From Pseudomonas asplenii (GTDB lineage: Bacteria > Pseudomonadota > Gammaproteobacteria > Pseudomonadales > Pseudomonadaceae), in contig NZ_LT629777.1 of NCBI RefSeq assembly GCF_900105475.1, forward strand, positions 992,001-1,056,000: DNA of 64,000 nt, in the 5' to 3' direction. A model generated the notes under the pieces. The model saw nothing but the letters and a program-made list of their open reading frames with translations. It did no database searches and was not told the DNA's origin. The position numbers and the translations under genes are program-made. This document shows positions 1 to 10,159 of the stretch, piece by piece. Each line of letters starts with the position of its first letter. Position 1 is the first letter of the stretch.

Positions 1-47
1 GCAGCGGTTTGCAGATCGTATTGCTCGGGAGCGGAGATATCGTTCAT
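1..47 (-). CDS. dnaB: Replicative DNA helicase DnaB, N-terminal fragment
   Basis: The reverse strand from an ATG at 47 reads MNDISAPEQYDLQTA, the start of Pseudomonas DnaB, the hexameric replicative helicase. Only about 15 codons are inside the window; the rest lies to the left. It follows rplI on the same strand after a terminator-like hairpin, the usual Pseudomonas order. Identification rests on this short match plus synteny. Confidence 0.8.
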   Translation of the reverse strand, partial: MNDISAPEQYDLQTA

Positions 48-82
48 AGCCACTTGGAATCAGATGGTTTGAGCCAAAAAAA

Positions 83-116
83 CAAAAGGCACGACCTGAA
101 TGAACAGAGTCGTGCC
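83..116 (-). terminator. Rho-independent terminator after rplI
   Basis: An 8-bp perfect stem (GGCACGAC at 88-95 with GTCGTGCC at 109-116) is followed on the minus strand by a T-rich tract (complement of the A-run at 76-87). It lies just downstream of the rplI stop and ends the ribosomal protein operon before dnaB. Confidence 0.8.
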
Positions 117-163
117 CGATGTTAACCGCCCGACGGGCAAGCCGCCAGACGATTGAGTGCTGC

Positions 164-610
164 TTAAGCAGCCACCACAACAACGCGTACGGTTGCTTCG
201 ACTTCGGCGTGCAGGTGCACGGCCACGTCGAATTCGCCAACGTTGCGGATGGTGCCGTTCGGCAGACGAACTTCGCTTTTTGCCACTTCGACGCCAGAGG
301 CGGTCAGGGCATCAGCGATGTCGTGGGTGCCGATCGAACCGAACAGCTTGCCTTCGTCACCGGCGGTGGCAGTGATGGTCACTTCCAGCTCAGCCAGTTG
401 GGCGGCGCGCGATTCAGCCGAAGTTTTCTTGTCTGCTGCAGCTTTTTCCAGCTCGGCACGACGCTCTTCGAAAGCGGCCAGGTTGGCAGCGGTCGCAGCG
501 GTGGCTTTGCCGAAAGGCAGCAGGTAGTTACGGCCGTAACCGGCTTTCACTTTTACTTTGTCGCCCAGGTTGCCCAGATTGGCGATTTTTTCCAGCAGGA
601 TCAGTTCCAT
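164..610 (-). CDS. rplI: 50S ribosomal protein L9
   Basis: A 148-residue protein, the normal L9 length. It begins [19 protein letters not shown], and the N-terminal rRNA-binding domain carries the conserved [13 protein letters not shown] segment at about residues 24-36. A charged connecting helix (about 45-75) leads to the C-terminal domain. L9 binds 23S rRNA domain V and helps maintain reading frame and translation fidelity. It is the last gene of the rpsF-rpsR-DUF2232-rplI group, 21 bp after the membrane protein gene. Confidence 0.97.
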   Translation of the reverse strand: MELILLEKIANLGNLGDKVKVKAGYGRNYLLPFGKATAATAANLAAFEERRAELEKAAADKKTSAESRAAQLAELEVTITATAGDEGKLFGSIGTHDIADALTASGVEVAKSEVRLPNGTIRNVGEFDVAVHLHAEVEATVRVVVVAA

Positions 611-631
611 TTGGTAATAACCTCTTAACTT

Positions 632-1528
632 TTAACCTTCACCGTTCGCGGACCCGTTACCGGGGTCCTTCGACGCCAGGCGTCCGCGAAAATCAATCAG
701 GCTGTCGACAATGGCCAATACCACGAGCAACGGACCGAGCAGGTGCATGAACGGCAAGAACGTCACGTATATCCCCACCAGCCAGAAAGCAGCCAGTCGT
801 TTCTGCGCCACCAGCCCGTGAATCAGGGCCAGACCGGCGAAGACCAGCGGTACGCTGCACAGCGGCAACAGGATCAGTGCATGCAACCCGAAAAACGGGG
901 AGATACACATGACGGCCAGCAGTAACAGCGTCACGTTCTTCGGGAGTCGGATGGCGCGAAACTCGCGACCGAAACCACCAGGGTTATACAACAACGCTTG
1001 CCAATAGCGCCCAAGAATCAGGCACAGCACACTAAAGACCTGCAACGAAATCGCCGTCGAAATGATCATCAGCGGGACTGTCAGGGAGATGAGAAACGCC
1101 TTCTGGTCGGCCGAGAATTTCTCGTAGACCTCACCCATCGCCAGCGGCATGACGTGTTCAAACGTCTGCGCCAGTGACTCGATGAAGGAACTGAACACAG
1201 TTCCCAGGCTCACCGCACACAACAATCCCACGGCCATGCTGCACAGCAGCACGCGGTTCCAGGTATGCCCGGCGCGCAAGACCAACGCCAGACTACAACT
1301 GCCGACCAGCACCAGAAGGGCCGTCGGGTCGCCGAAAAAGTGCCAGCTCAACAACACCGACAACAATCCGATACCCAGGACGCTCGAGGCGTCCGAACCA
1401 CGCCGCAGGAGCACAAGGCATCCGGCGGCGGCACTCAACCAGAACAACAGCGGCAATGCCGCAGCTCCGGCCACGACCAGCGTGGCCTGCACACGTCCCC
1501 GCATGATGAAGTCAGCTAAGGCGCGCAT
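632..1528 (-). CDS. DUF2232-type integral membrane protein between rpsR and rplI
   Basis: A 298-residue, strongly hydrophobic protein with about eight predicted membrane segments. Examples are residues 15-40 (VVAGAAALPLLFWLSAAAGC), the segments around 45-75, and the C-terminal LPFMHLLGPLLVVLAIVDSL stretch. No catalytic motif is visible. A membrane protein of this type is conserved at this position among ribosomal protein genes in Pseudomonas, so co-transcription with S6, S18 and L9 is likely. Function unknown. The start is the ATG at 1528; a second in-frame ATG lies eight codons later. Confidence 0.85.
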   Translation of the reverse strand: MRALADFIMRGRVQATLVVAGAAALPLLFWLSAAAGCLVLLRRGSDASSVLGIGLLSVLLSWHFFGDPTALLVLVGSCSLALVLRAGHTWNRVLLCSMAVGLLCAVSLGTVFSSFIESLAQTFEHVMPLAMGEVYEKFSADQKAFLISLTVPLMIISTAISLQVFSVLCLILGRYWQALLYNPGGFGREFRAIRLPKNVTLLLLAVMCISPFFGLHALILLPLCSVPLVFAGLALIHGLVAQKRLAAFWLVGIYVTFLPFMHLLGPLLVVLAIVDSLIDFRGRLASKDPGNGSANGEG

Positions 1529-1564
1529 GCACTCAATCCTTTACTACTTGTCGACGACCCGGTC

Positions 1565-1795
1565 TCAGCGGCCGTGGCTGTCGGTGTAGGCCAGCAGGGC
1601 CAGGAAGCGGGCGCGCTTGATAGCGGTAGCCAGCTGACGCTGATAACGAGCCTTGGTACCGGTGATACGGCTTGGAACGATTTTGCCGGTTTCGGATACG
1701 TAGGCTTTCAGGGTGTTGAGATCTTTGTAATCGATCTCTTTCACGTCTTCAGCGGTGAAGCGGCAGAATTTACGACGACGGAAGAAACGTGCCAT
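1565..1795 (-). CDS. rpsR: 30S ribosomal protein S18
   Basis: A 76-residue protein with the full S18 signature: basic N-terminus [18 protein letters not shown] and C-terminal [21 protein letters not shown]18 pairs with S6 on the 30S platform next to the central domain of 16S rRNA. It lies 28 bp after rpsF, consistent with one transcript for the S6:S18 partners. Confidence 0.98.
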
Positions 1796-1823
1796 GTAAT
1801 TGGCTCCTCAAAAGGTCCGTGGA

Positions 1824-2246
1824 TTACTCGTCAGCGTTATCGCTGTTGTCGCTGTCATCACCATCAACGCCTTCAGCGTCGGAGTGCTCAGGACGGTCGC
1901 GACGCTCACGGCGCTCACTGCGGTTTTCTTCAGCCTTGAGCATCTCGGATTGGCCGGTAACGGCTTCGTCGCGACGGATGACCAGGTTACGGATCACAGC
2001 ATCGTTGTAGCGGAAGTTGTCTTCCAGCTCGGCCAGGGCCTTGCCGGTGCACTCAACGTTCAGCATCACGTAGTGAGCCTTGTGAACATTGTTGATTGCG
2101 TAGGCCAGTTGACGACGGCCCCAGTCTTCCAGGCGGTGGATTTTGCCGCCGTCTTCTTCGATCAGCTTGGTGTAACGCTCAACCATGCCGCCGACTTGCT
2201 CGCTTTGATCCGGGTGGACCAAAAAGATAATTTCGTAATGACGCAT
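1824..2246 (-). CDS. rpsF: 30S ribosomal protein S6 with long acidic C-terminal tail
   Basis: A 140-residue protein. Residues 1-100 are canonical S6 ([15 protein letters not shown], then a conserved RRLAYAI-type segment near 45-51). From about residue 104 it carries a charged tail: an E/R-rich stretch ([16 protein letters not shown]), then an Asp/Asn/Ser-rich end finishing NSDNADE. S6 binds S18 on the 30S platform. In gamma-proteobacteria the S6 C-terminus is the substrate for RimK glutamate ligation; whether this tail is modified cannot be seen here. First gene of the rpsF-rpsR-rplI operon. Confidence 0.97.
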   Translation of the reverse strand: MRHYEIIFLVHPDQSEQVGGMVERYTKLIEEDGGKIHRLEDWGRRQLAYAINNVHKAHYVMLNVECTGKALAELEDNFRYNDAVIRNLVIRRDEAVTGQSEMLKAEENRSERRERRDRPEHSDAEGVDGDDSDNSDNADE

Positions 2247-2432
2247 GAATGCTCCTTACGGGTTGTAGCCTGCCACTGAAAAGCGGTCAGACAAGGAGTG
2301 AATGACACTGGTGTGTCTTGCCTTGGAGTTAGGCACAAATGCGCCAGCCATCACGGCAAGGGGCGCAATTGTAGAGAAGGGGCACGAGAGGCGCAAGGTA
2401 ATTGGCGATTATTTGAGCAGATACAGCTGCAA

Positions 2433-2510
2433 GAGCCGGCTTGCTGGAGAGGAACCATACTGCGGTATCCTAGAAATACCGCGTCGCCTCTATCGCCAGC
2501 AAGCCGGCTC
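2433..2510. repeat. REPIN-like paired inverted repeat
   Basis: Fifteen-base arms GAGCCGGCTTGCTGG (2433-2447) and CCAGCAAGCCGGCTC (2496-2510) are exact inverted complements. They enclose a second hairpin, GCGGTAT (2462-2468) with ATACCGC (2476-2482). This nested cruciform is typical of paired REP elements in fluorescens-group pseudomonads. It lies between the promoter side of rpsF and the 3' end of rlmB. Confidence 0.85.
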
Positions 2511-2520
2511 CCACAACAGA

Positions 2521-3282
2521 TCAGGACTTCTTGGCGGCAGCCTTGACGCTGCGCTGGCGCATCGCTTCGAACAGGCACACGCCCGTGGCCACGGAAACGT
2601 TGAGGCTGCTGACGCTACCGGCCATCGGCAACTTCACCAGATAGTCGCAATGTTCGCGAGTCAGGCGACGCATGCCCTTGCCCTCGGCTCCCATGATCAG
2701 GATGGTCGGACCGGTCAGATCCTGCTGGTACAACTCCTGCTCGGCCTCACCGGCCGTGCCGACCACCCACAAGCCACGCTGCTGGAGCTTTTCCAGGGTT
2801 CGCGCCAGGTTGGTCACGGCCACCAGCGGAATCACTTCCGCAGCACCACAGGCGACTTTACGCACAGCCGGCGTCAAGGTCGCCGACTTGTCCTTGGGCA
2901 CCACCACTGCCAGCGCGCCCGCAGCATCGGCGGTGCGCAGGCAGGCGCCGAGGTTGTGCGGATCGGTCACGCCATCGAGTACCAGGATCAGCGGTGCACC
3001 TTCGGTGCGATCGAGCAGCTCATCGAGCATCGCTTCGCCCCAGACCTGGCTCGGACTGACGTCCGCCACCACGCCCTGATGCACACCCTCGACCCAGGCA
3101 TCCATCTCGCGCCGCTCGGCCTGACCGACCGGCACGCGGTTCTCCCCCGCCAGCTGCAACAAGGTCTGAACCCGTGGATCACTGCGGCCTTCAGCCAGCC
3201 AGATCTGCTTGACGCGCTTGGGGTGATGACGCAACAGCGCCTCCACGGCATGCACGCCGTAGATCTTTTCCAGCTGACTCAT
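2521..3282 (-). CDS. rlmB: 23S rRNA (guanosine(2251)-2'-O)-methyltransferase RlmB
   Basis: A 253-residue SpoU-family enzyme that methylates the ribose of G2251 in the 23S rRNA peptidyl-transferase P-loop. An N-terminal substrate-binding domain (about 1-75, MSQLEKIYGVHAVEALLRHH) precedes the SPOUT domain. That domain carries the family motifs VTDPHNLGACLRTADA, ILIMGAEGKGMRR and the final MAGSVSSLNVSVA, which form the knotted SAM site. Its ATG overlaps the rnr stop by 4 nt, so the two RNA-processing genes are translationally coupled. Confidence 0.95.
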   Translation of the reverse strand: MSQLEKIYGVHAVEALLRHHPKRVKQIWLAEGRSDPRVQTLLQLAGENRVPVGQAERREMDAWVEGVHQGVVADVSPSQVWGEAMLDELLDRTEGAPLILVLDGVTDPHNLGACLRTADAAGALAVVVPKDKSATLTPAVRKVACGAAEVIPLVAVTNLARTLEKLQQRGLWVVGTAGEAEQELYQQDLTGPTILIMGAEGKGMRRLTREHCDYLVKLPMAGSVSSLNVSVATGVCLFEAMRQRSVKAAAKKS

Positions 3283-5867
3283 GACTTGCCCTTGGGTTTA
3301 CGTGCCGAGCCGCTCTTGGGCGGGCCCTTGCGATGTTTGGTCGTTTTTTCCGACCCACCACTGCGACTGGACGCGCCTTCAGCCTTGGCCTTGCCACCGT
3401 TTTTCGCCTCAGCCAGCAGGGCCTGTTTCATCTCGCGGCTTTTGCGTACTTCCGCGTTCTTGGCGGCAGCATCGCTGGAGCGATAGGCTTCACCGGACTT
3501 CTTCTCGGCACTGCGCCGGGCAGGACGAGCCGACTCGGCAGCCTTCTCCACCACAGCCGCTGGAGCCGTTTCGGCGCCGCGCTTCTTGCTGCTACGACCG
3601 ACGGGCGCCGAAAGGGTTTTCTCGCTCACTTCGAAGTCGATCTTGCGCTCATCGAGATCGACGCGCATGACCTTGACCTCGACCGTGTCGCCCAGGCGGA
3701 AGTTGCGGCCGCTACGCTCACCCGACAGGCGATGATGCACCGGGTCGAAGTGGTAGTAATCGCCCGGCAAGGCGGTGACATGCACCAGACCCTCGACGTA
3801 GATGTCGGTCAGTTCGACGAACAGGCCAAAACCGGTCACGGCGGTGACCACACCCGGGAAAGACTCGCCCACGCGATCCTTCATGAACTCGCACTTGAGC
3901 CAGTTCACCACATCGCGGGTAGCTTCGTCGGCACGGCGCTCGCTCATCGAGCACTGCTCGCCCAACTGCTCCAGCGCTGCCTCGTCGTACGGATAGATGC
4001 GCGCCTTGGGAATGCTCATCGCACCGGCACGGCGGACGTGCGGGGTGTTCTGCTTGGAATGGATCACGCTGCGGATCGCGCGGTGCGTGAGCAGGTCCGG
4101 ATAACGACGGATCGGCGAGGTGAAGTGGGTGTAGGCCTCGTAGTTCAGACCGAAGTGGCCGTCGTTCTGGGCGCTGTACACCGCCTGGCTCAGGGAGCGC
4201 AGCATCACGGTCTGGATCAGATGGAAATCCGGACGCCCCTGAATGCTCGCCAGCAAGGCCTGGTAATCCTTCGGCGTCGGACCGTCCTTGCCCTTGTGCA
4301 GCGACAGACCCAGCTCACCGAGGAACGTCCGCAGTTTTTCCAGGCGCTCCGGTGGCGGACCATCGTGCACCCGGTACAGGGCTGGAATCTCGTGCTTTTT
4401 CAGGAACTCGGCCGTGGCGACGTTGGCCGCCAGCATGCATTCCTCAATCAGCTTGTGGGCATCGTTGCGGGTCGTCGGACGGATTTCCGCGATCTTGCGC
4501 TCGGAGCCGAAGATGATCCGCGTTTCCTGGGTTTCGAAGTCGATCGCACCACGGGTGTGACGGGCCGCCAGCAGCACCTTGTACAAGGCGTACAGTTGCT
4601 TGAGGTCCGGGATCACTTCCGAGTACTGGGCACGCAGGCGCTTGGCATCAGCCGTCTTCGACTGTTCCAGGATCGTGCTGACCTTGTTGTAGGTCAGCCG
4701 TGCGTGGGAATGGATCACCGCTTCGTAGAACACGTAGTCGGTCATCTCACCCTTTTTCGAGATGGTCATTTCACAGACCATTGCCAGACGGTCGACGTGC
4801 GGGTTCAGCGAGCACAGTCCGTTGGACAGCTCTTCCGGCAGCATCGGCACCACACGCTCGGGGAAGTACACCGAGTTGCCGCGCACCTGGGCCTCGGCAT
4901 CCAGCGCCGAACCGATCTTCACGTAGCTGGAGACATCGGCGATGGCCACGTACAGCTTCCAGCCACCGGAGAACAGCCGCAGCTTGCCCGGAATCGCCTC
5001 GCAGTAGACCGCGTCGTCGAAGTCGCGAGCATCTTCGCCATCGATGGTGACGAACGGCAGGTCGCGTAGGTCGACGCGCTTCTCCTTGTCCTTCTCCTCG
5101 ACTTCCGGCTTGAGCTTACTCGCCTCCTTGACCACGGCTTGCGGCCAGACATGGGGAATATCGTAGGTGCGCAAGGCAACATCGATTTCCATGCCGGGAG
5201 CCATGTAGTTACCGACCACTTCGACCACATCGCCCTGAGGCTGGAAGCGCGGCGTCGGCCAGTGAGTGATCTTCACCTCGACGAATTGACCGACCTGGGC
5301 ACTGGCGTTACGGCCAGGCGTCACCAGGACTTCCTGCTGGATCTTCGGGTTGTCGGCCACGACGAAACCGATACCACCTTCTTCGAAGTAACGACCGACG
5401 ATGGTTTCGTGGGCACGGGACACCACCTCGACGATCACGCCTTCGCGACGGCCGCGCCGGTCGACGCCGGAAACCCGCGCCAGAGCGCGGTCGCCGTCGA
5501 ATACCAGACGCATCTGCGCCGGACTCATGAACAGGTCTTCGCTGCCGTCGTCCGGAATCAGGAAGCCGAAACCGTCACGATGGCCGGAGATACGCCCGAG
5601 GATCAGGTCCAGCTTGTCCACCGGGGCATAAGTGCCACGACGGGTATAGATCAATTGAGCGTCACGCTCCATGGCGCGCAGGCGACGGCGCAGAGCCTCC
5701 ACCTGGTCTTCGGTGCTCAGACCGAACTCTTCCACCAGCTGCTCGCGACTGGCCGGCGACCCGCGCTCGGACAGATGCGCCAGGATCAATTCACGGCTGG
5801 GAATAGGGTTTTCATATTTTTCCGCTTCACGAGCGGCCTCGGGATCGAGGGACTGCCAATCGGCCAT
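3279..5867 (-). CDS. rnr: Ribonuclease R
   Basis: An 862-residue 3'-5' exoribonuclease that degrades structured RNA and acts in rRNA and tmRNA quality control. Order of domains: N-terminal winged-helix (about 20-80), cold-shock domains (about 85-225), and the RNB catalytic domain with GEDARDFDDA at 277-286 holding the metal-binding aspartates. A C-terminal S1 domain starts near 645 ([17 protein letters not shown]). The last 120 or so residues are a Lys/Ala/Ser-rich disordered tail, as in other RNase R proteins. ATG start at 5867; overlaps rlmB by 4 nt. Confidence 0.97.
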   Translation of the reverse strand: MADWQSLDPEAAREAEKYENPIPSRELILAHLSERGSPASREQLVEEFGLSTEDQVEALRRRLRAMERDAQLIYTRRGTYAPVDKLDLILGRISGHRDGFGFLIPDDGSEDLFMSPAQMRLVFDGDRALARVSGVDRRGRREGVIVEVVSRAHETIVGRYFEEGGIGFVVADNPKIQQEVLVTPGRNASAQVGQFVEVKITHWPTPRFQPQGDVVEVVGNYMAPGMEIDVALRTYDIPHVWPQAVVKEASKLKPEVEEKDKEKRVDLRDLPFVTIDGEDARDFDDAVYCEAIPGKLRLFSGGWKLYVAIADVSSYVKIGSALDAEAQVRGNSVYFPERVVPMLPEELSNGLCSLNPHVDRLAMVCEMTISKKGEMTDYVFYEAVIHSHARLTYNKVSTILEQSKTADAKRLRAQYSEVIPDLKQLYALYKVLLAARHTRGAIDFETQETRIIFGSERKIAEIRPTTRNDAHKLIEECMLAANVATAEFLKKHEIPALYRVHDGPPPERLEKLRTFLGELGLSLHKGKDGPTPKDYQALLASIQGRPDFHLIQTVMLRSLSQAVYSAQNDGHFGLNYEAYTHFTSPIRRYPDLLTHRAIRSVIHSKQNTPHVRRAGAMSIPKARIYPYDEAALEQLGEQCSMSERRADEATRDVVNWLKCEFMKDRVGESFPGVVTAVTGFGLFVELTDIYVEGLVHVTALPGDYYHFDPVHHRLSGERSGRNFRLGDTVEVKVMRVDLDERKIDFEVSEKTLSAPVGRSSKKRGAETAPAAVVEKAAESARPARRSAEKKSGEAYRSSDAAAKNAEVRKSREMKQALLAEAKNGGKAKAEGASSRSGGSEKTTKHRKGPPKSGSARKPKGKS

Positions 5868-6029
5868 TAGATATTTTTCACCTTGTCTATATGCCCGGTT
5901 AGTTTGGCATACGCGTATTGAAACGGGAAATTTCAGGCGCGCAAGATGCGGGAAAATCTCTTCGGTAGCGACGACAGACGCGATTGCAGAGCGTTTGCAC
6001 GATTTTTTGCTTTTTTTTGCGAGCAGGGC

Positions 6030-6058
6030 TTTACAGCCTCAGGACGGCTCCGTATAGT
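6030..6058 (+). promoter_or_regulatory. Promoter of first tRNA-Leu gene
   Basis: TTTACA at 6030-6035 and TATAGT at 6053-6058 are separated by 17 bp, a good sigma-70 arrangement ending 34 bp before the tRNA. The same boxes with the same spacing occur before the second tRNA copy. A GC-rich stretch (GCGCGCC) follows the -10, as expected for a stringently controlled stable-RNA promoter. Confidence 0.7.
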
Positions 6059-6092
6059 GCGCGCCATCGACAACGTACACGTTGAAGATGCT

Positions 6093-6179
6093 GCCCAGGT
6101 GGTGAAATTGGTAGACACGCCAGCTTCAGGTGCTGGTGACCGAAAGGTCGTGGAAGTTCGAGTCTTCTCCTGGGCACCA
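6093..6179 (+). tRNA. tRNA-Leu (anticodon CAG), copy 1
   Basis: An 87-nt class II tRNA with encoded CCA (6177-6179). Acceptor arms GCCCAGG (6093-6099) and CCTGGGC (6169-6175) pair fully. The anticodon stem-loop CCAGC-TTCAGGT-GCTGG gives anticodon CAG for CUG leucine codons. A variable arm (TGACCGAAAGGTCG region) and a TTCGAGT T-loop are present. It differs from copy 2 only at the last acceptor base pair. Confidence 0.97.
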
Positions 6180-6213
6180 ATTCAAGACTTCAGAAAATCT
6201 GAAGTTCTCCAGA

Positions 6214-6234
6214 AACCCGCGAAAGCGGGTTTTT
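6214..6234 (+). terminator. Terminator of tRNA-Leu copy 1
   Basis: AACCCGC (6214-6220), loop GAAA, GCGGGTT (6225-6231), then a T-run. A second short hairpin (ACTTCAG/CTGAAGT, about 6187-6205) precedes it. The pair of hairpins is repeated after tRNA copy 2. Confidence 0.85.
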
Positions 6235-6349
6235 GCGTTTCTGGCCTCCCGAAAAATACCCTCCCTAGAATCCCCCAAGGCTTGAGCGGATCGAAAACAC
6301 CCCGGCCAACCTGGCTGCCAATTTTGATTTATTAAAAGCAAAACAGGGG

Positions 6350-6378
6350 TTTACAGATCAAAACAGTCCCCGTATAGT
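6350..6378 (+). promoter_or_regulatory. Promoter of second tRNA-Leu gene
   Basis: TTTACA at 6350-6355 and TATAGT at 6373-6378 with a 17-bp spacer, the same layout as the promoter of copy 1. The spacer sequence differs while the core boxes are identical. Confidence 0.7.
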
Positions 6379-6412
6379 TCGCCACATCAACAGCGGCAAC
6401 GCTGAAGATATT

Positions 6413-6499
6413 GCCCAGATGGTGAAATTGGTAGACACGCCAGCTTCAGGTGCTGGTGACCGAAAGGTCGTGGAAGTTCGAGTCTTCTTCTGGGCACCA
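6413..6499 (+). tRNA. tRNA-Leu (anticodon CAG), copy 2
   Basis: An 87-nt tRNA identical to copy 1 except for the last acceptor pair. Here the arms are GCCCAGA (6413-6419) and TCTGGGC (6489-6495), so a G-C pair has become A-T by two compensating changes. Anticodon CAG, encoded CCA at 6497-6499, and its own promoter and terminator. Confidence 0.97.
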
Positions 6500-6533
6500 T
6501 ATTCAAGACTTCAGAAATTCTGAAGTTCTCCAA

Positions 6534-6556
6534 AAACCCGCGAAAGCGGGTTTTTG
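6534..6556 (+). terminator. Terminator of tRNA-Leu copy 2
   Basis: The stem AACCCG / CGGGTT around a GAAAG loop is followed by a T-run ending near 6556. It is a near copy of the terminator after the first tRNA. Confidence 0.85.
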
Positions 6557-6600
6557 CGTTTTAGCCCTCGACACAACCTCTGACATAGCACCCTGTGGCG

Positions 6601-6714
6601 AGCGAGCTTGCCCGCGCCGGGCGTGCAAGCCCCCAAGATATTCCCCGCGGCGCAGCAGGTAAAATACTTGCGGGCCCTGCGACTGCTTTGCCGTCGAGCG
6701 CGGGCAAGCCCGCT
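6601..6714. repeat. REP-type inverted repeat pair
   Basis: Arm AGCGAGCTTGCCCGCGC at 6601-6617 is the inverted complement of GCGCGGGCAAGCCCGCT at 6698-6714 with one mismatch. The left arm is preceded by CCTGTGGCG, so the whole element starts like the REP near 46799. About 80 bp of spacer with smaller dyads (CCCCGCGGCG) lies between the arms. It sits at the 3' end of the chemoreceptor gene. Confidence 0.8.
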
Positions 6715-6737
6715 CCAACTCACCCAACCGCTAACGA

Positions 6738-8672
6738 TCAGGCCCGGAACTGCCCCAAACTCGCCTTGAGCTGTGCAGCCAGACTATCGAGCACCTTGCC
6801 ACTAGCCGTGGTTTCCACCACTGCCTGCGCCGCACGCTCAGCCTGGGCATGAATCACCTCGACCCGCCCACGCACCGCATGCGCACCTTGCGCCTGATGT
6901 TCAGCCGCCTGGGTCGCCAGGCCAATGGCCGCATGCACCTGCTCCACCGAAGCCTGTACCGTCTGCTGCAGCTTGACGCTGTTGCGCAACACGGCTAGCC
7001 CTTCGCTGGCCTGGCGCCCAGCCTGACCAATCGCCGCAACAGCTTCGCGAGCCCCCTGTTGCAGAGCACCGATATGCGCCTGGATATCTCCCGTGGAACT
7101 CTGGGTCTTGCTGGCGAGTGCCCGCACTTCATCGGCCACCACCGCAAATCCACGCCCGGTCTCCCCGGCCCGCGCCGCCTCGATGGCTGCGTTCAAGGCC
7201 AGCAGGTTGGTCTGTTCGGCAATACCATGGATAACGGTCAGCACCACCTCGATCTGCTCGCTTTGCTGAGCCAGACGCTCGATCACCTTGGCACCGGTAT
7301 CGACCTGCCCCGCCAGGGCCTCGATCAGACCACCGACCTGGGTCGAAGTCCGGGTGTTTTCATCGGTGGCCTGGCGGATACCAATCACCTGCTGAAGCGC
7401 CGCCTGCATCGCCTGACTTTCCGCTTGCGCCTCATCAGCCATACGCTCCAGCGCCCGCAGACTCTGCTCCACTTCGTCACGCTGCAATTCAGCCGCCTTG
7501 TCGGCACCCGCATTACGCAGACTCATCGCACCAATCTCGACCCCCGTGCGCTGGGCCACATCTCCCGCTTCGCGCACGATGGGTTGCAGCTTGTCGACAA
7601 AGCGGTTGACCGCTGAAGCCATGTGACCGATTTCGTCATTGCTGTCGATGGGCACGCGCTTGGTCAGATCCCCCTCACCCGCCGCAAGATCATTGAGCGC
7701 CGCGATCAGCAGATGCAGCTTGCTGACCACCCTGCGCCCCAACACCACGGCCAACAGCAGCAATACCCCCAGGCCCACCAACGCCAACCCGAGCCCAATC
7801 CGCCAACGCAGTGTCTGCGCCGCATCCTGGACGGTGCTGGCGGTATTGGCCTGCATCTGCGTAGCCGTCGACTGCGCCGACTGCAGGCGCGCGCGCATCG
7901 CCGCCGAGCTGTCGGCCGCCGCACTCTTGAGACTGTCGCCGACCAACTGGTCGCTGCTGGCGATCAGGGCAGTGAAACGCTGGTCCAGGGCTTTCAGATC
8001 AAGGTCCACCGAAGCCGTCGACACCCCCATCAGCACCTTGCCGATCTCCACACCATTGGGGCTGATCGAGGCTTCAAGGTAATAGACCGAGGGATCGTTC
8101 TTCGCCGCATTGAGCACCTTGTCCAGCGCCCGCTCACCCTGGCCTTTTTCCAGCAGAGCCTTGTTGATCGGGTTTTCCCGATTCAGGTAACGAGTCAGAT
8201 GCTCGCCCGTGGCATCGTCATAGACAACAAACAGCACGTTCGGATTGCGCTGGGCGCGCCGGGCGAATTCGGAGAGGGTCGGTATATCACTGTCCCACAT
8301 GGCGCGCGGGGCAACCGAGGCCAGTAGCTGCGCCATGTCGTTGGCCGAGTCCTTCAAAGACTTTTCCAGCGTGGTTCGCAACTGCGCCTGTTCATCCTTC
8401 AGGCGCGAAGACAGCCCCGCCGTCAGCCGCTGCCGTGTGTTGGAAGAAAGACTGTCCAGACTCGACGTCACTTCCTTGCCGGCCTGCTCAAGTTCGCCGG
8501 AGAGCTTCTGACTGTCAGCCCCCAGGCGACTGCCAAGATCGGCCTCCAGCGCAGTAACAGTGCTTCGAGTCAGGGCAACCGCCACCAGCACTTGCACCAA
8601 AAGGGCGATACCCAGGGTAACGAACACGGGCCGCAGCAAACGGCTCTGTAACAGCGAGAGAATGGCCGACAC
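6738..8672 (-). CDS. Methyl-accepting chemotaxis protein
   Basis: Transmembrane chemoreceptor of about 644 residues: a TM helix near 5-25 ([18 protein letters not shown]), a periplasmic sensor of about 260 residues, and a second TM near 290-310. HAMP and the cytoplasmic coiled coil follow, with the conserved signalling hairpin [20 protein letters not shown]. The sensor contains a helical region followed by a CACHE-like segment ([16 protein letters not shown]); the ligand is unknown. The start chosen is the GTG at 8672, because GGAGGAG stands 6 nt before it. An ATG at 8687 would place this Shine-Dalgarno inside the gene and has no ribosome site of its own. No CheR/CheB-docking pentapeptide is visible at the C-terminus. 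Confidence 0.9.
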   Translation of the reverse strand: MSAILSLLQSRLLRPVFVTLGIALLVQVLVAVALTRSTVTALEADLGSRLGADSQKLSGELEQAGKEVTSSLDSLSSNTRQRLTAGLSSRLKDEQAQLRTTLEKSLKDSANDMAQLLASVAPRAMWDSDIPTLSEFARRAQRNPNVLFVVYDDATGEHLTRYLNRENPINKALLEKGQGERALDKVLNAAKNDPSVYYLEASISPNGVEIGKVLMGVSTASVDLDLKALDQRFTALIASSDQLVGDSLKSAAADSSAAMRARLQSAQSTATQMQANTASTVQDAAQTLRWRIGLGLALVGLGVLLLLAVVLGRRVVSKLHLLIAALNDLAAGEGDLTKRVPIDSNDEIGHMASAVNRFVDKLQPIVREAGDVAQRTGVEIGAMSLRNAGADKAAELQRDEVEQSLRALERMADEAQAESQAMQAALQQVIGIRQATDENTRTSTQVGGLIEALAGQVDTGAKVIERLAQQSEQIEVVLTVIHGIAEQTNLLALNAAIEAARAGETGRGFAVVADEVRALASKTQSSTGDIQAHIGALQQGAREAVAAIGQAGRQASEGLAVLRNSVKLQQTVQASVEQVHAAIGLATQAAEHQAQGAHAVRGRVEVIHAQAERAAQAVVETTASGKVLDSLAAQLKASLGQFRA

Positions 8673-8765
8673 CGAAGACTCCTCCATTTTGGCGCCATTA
8701 ATTTGATGGCACGCTTTTTAGAGGATAATCACAGCAAGGGCCGTGCCGCACAACAGACAGAAACG

Positions 8766-8793
8766 ACAAAGGGCCCCACAAGGGACCCTTCGT
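8766..8793 (-). terminator. Probable terminator after purA
   Basis: AGGGCCCC (8770-8777) and GGGACCCT (8782-8789) pair as an 8-bp stem with one G-U pair and a 4-base loop. On the minus strand the stem is followed by a short T-containing tail. It lies about 25 bp past the purA stop. Confidence 0.6.
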
Positions 8794-8812
8794 GATCTAC
8801 ATCAACAACTTA

Positions 8813-10159
<1,347 letters not shown>

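Noticed and set aside
3333..5069. 578-codon open frame on the plus strand
   Set aside because: Antisense to rnr; composition is a mirror of the RNase R codons and no family is recognisable.
6009..6019. T-run near the tRNA promoter as a terminator of an upstream plus-strand transcript
   Set aside because: No GC-rich stem precedes it and no plus-strand gene ends here; it is only an AT-rich element upstream of the tRNA -35 box.
6601..6714. REP inverted repeats as a CRISPR array
   Set aside because: Each element is a single pair of inverted arms, with no regularly spaced direct repeats and no cas genes in the window.
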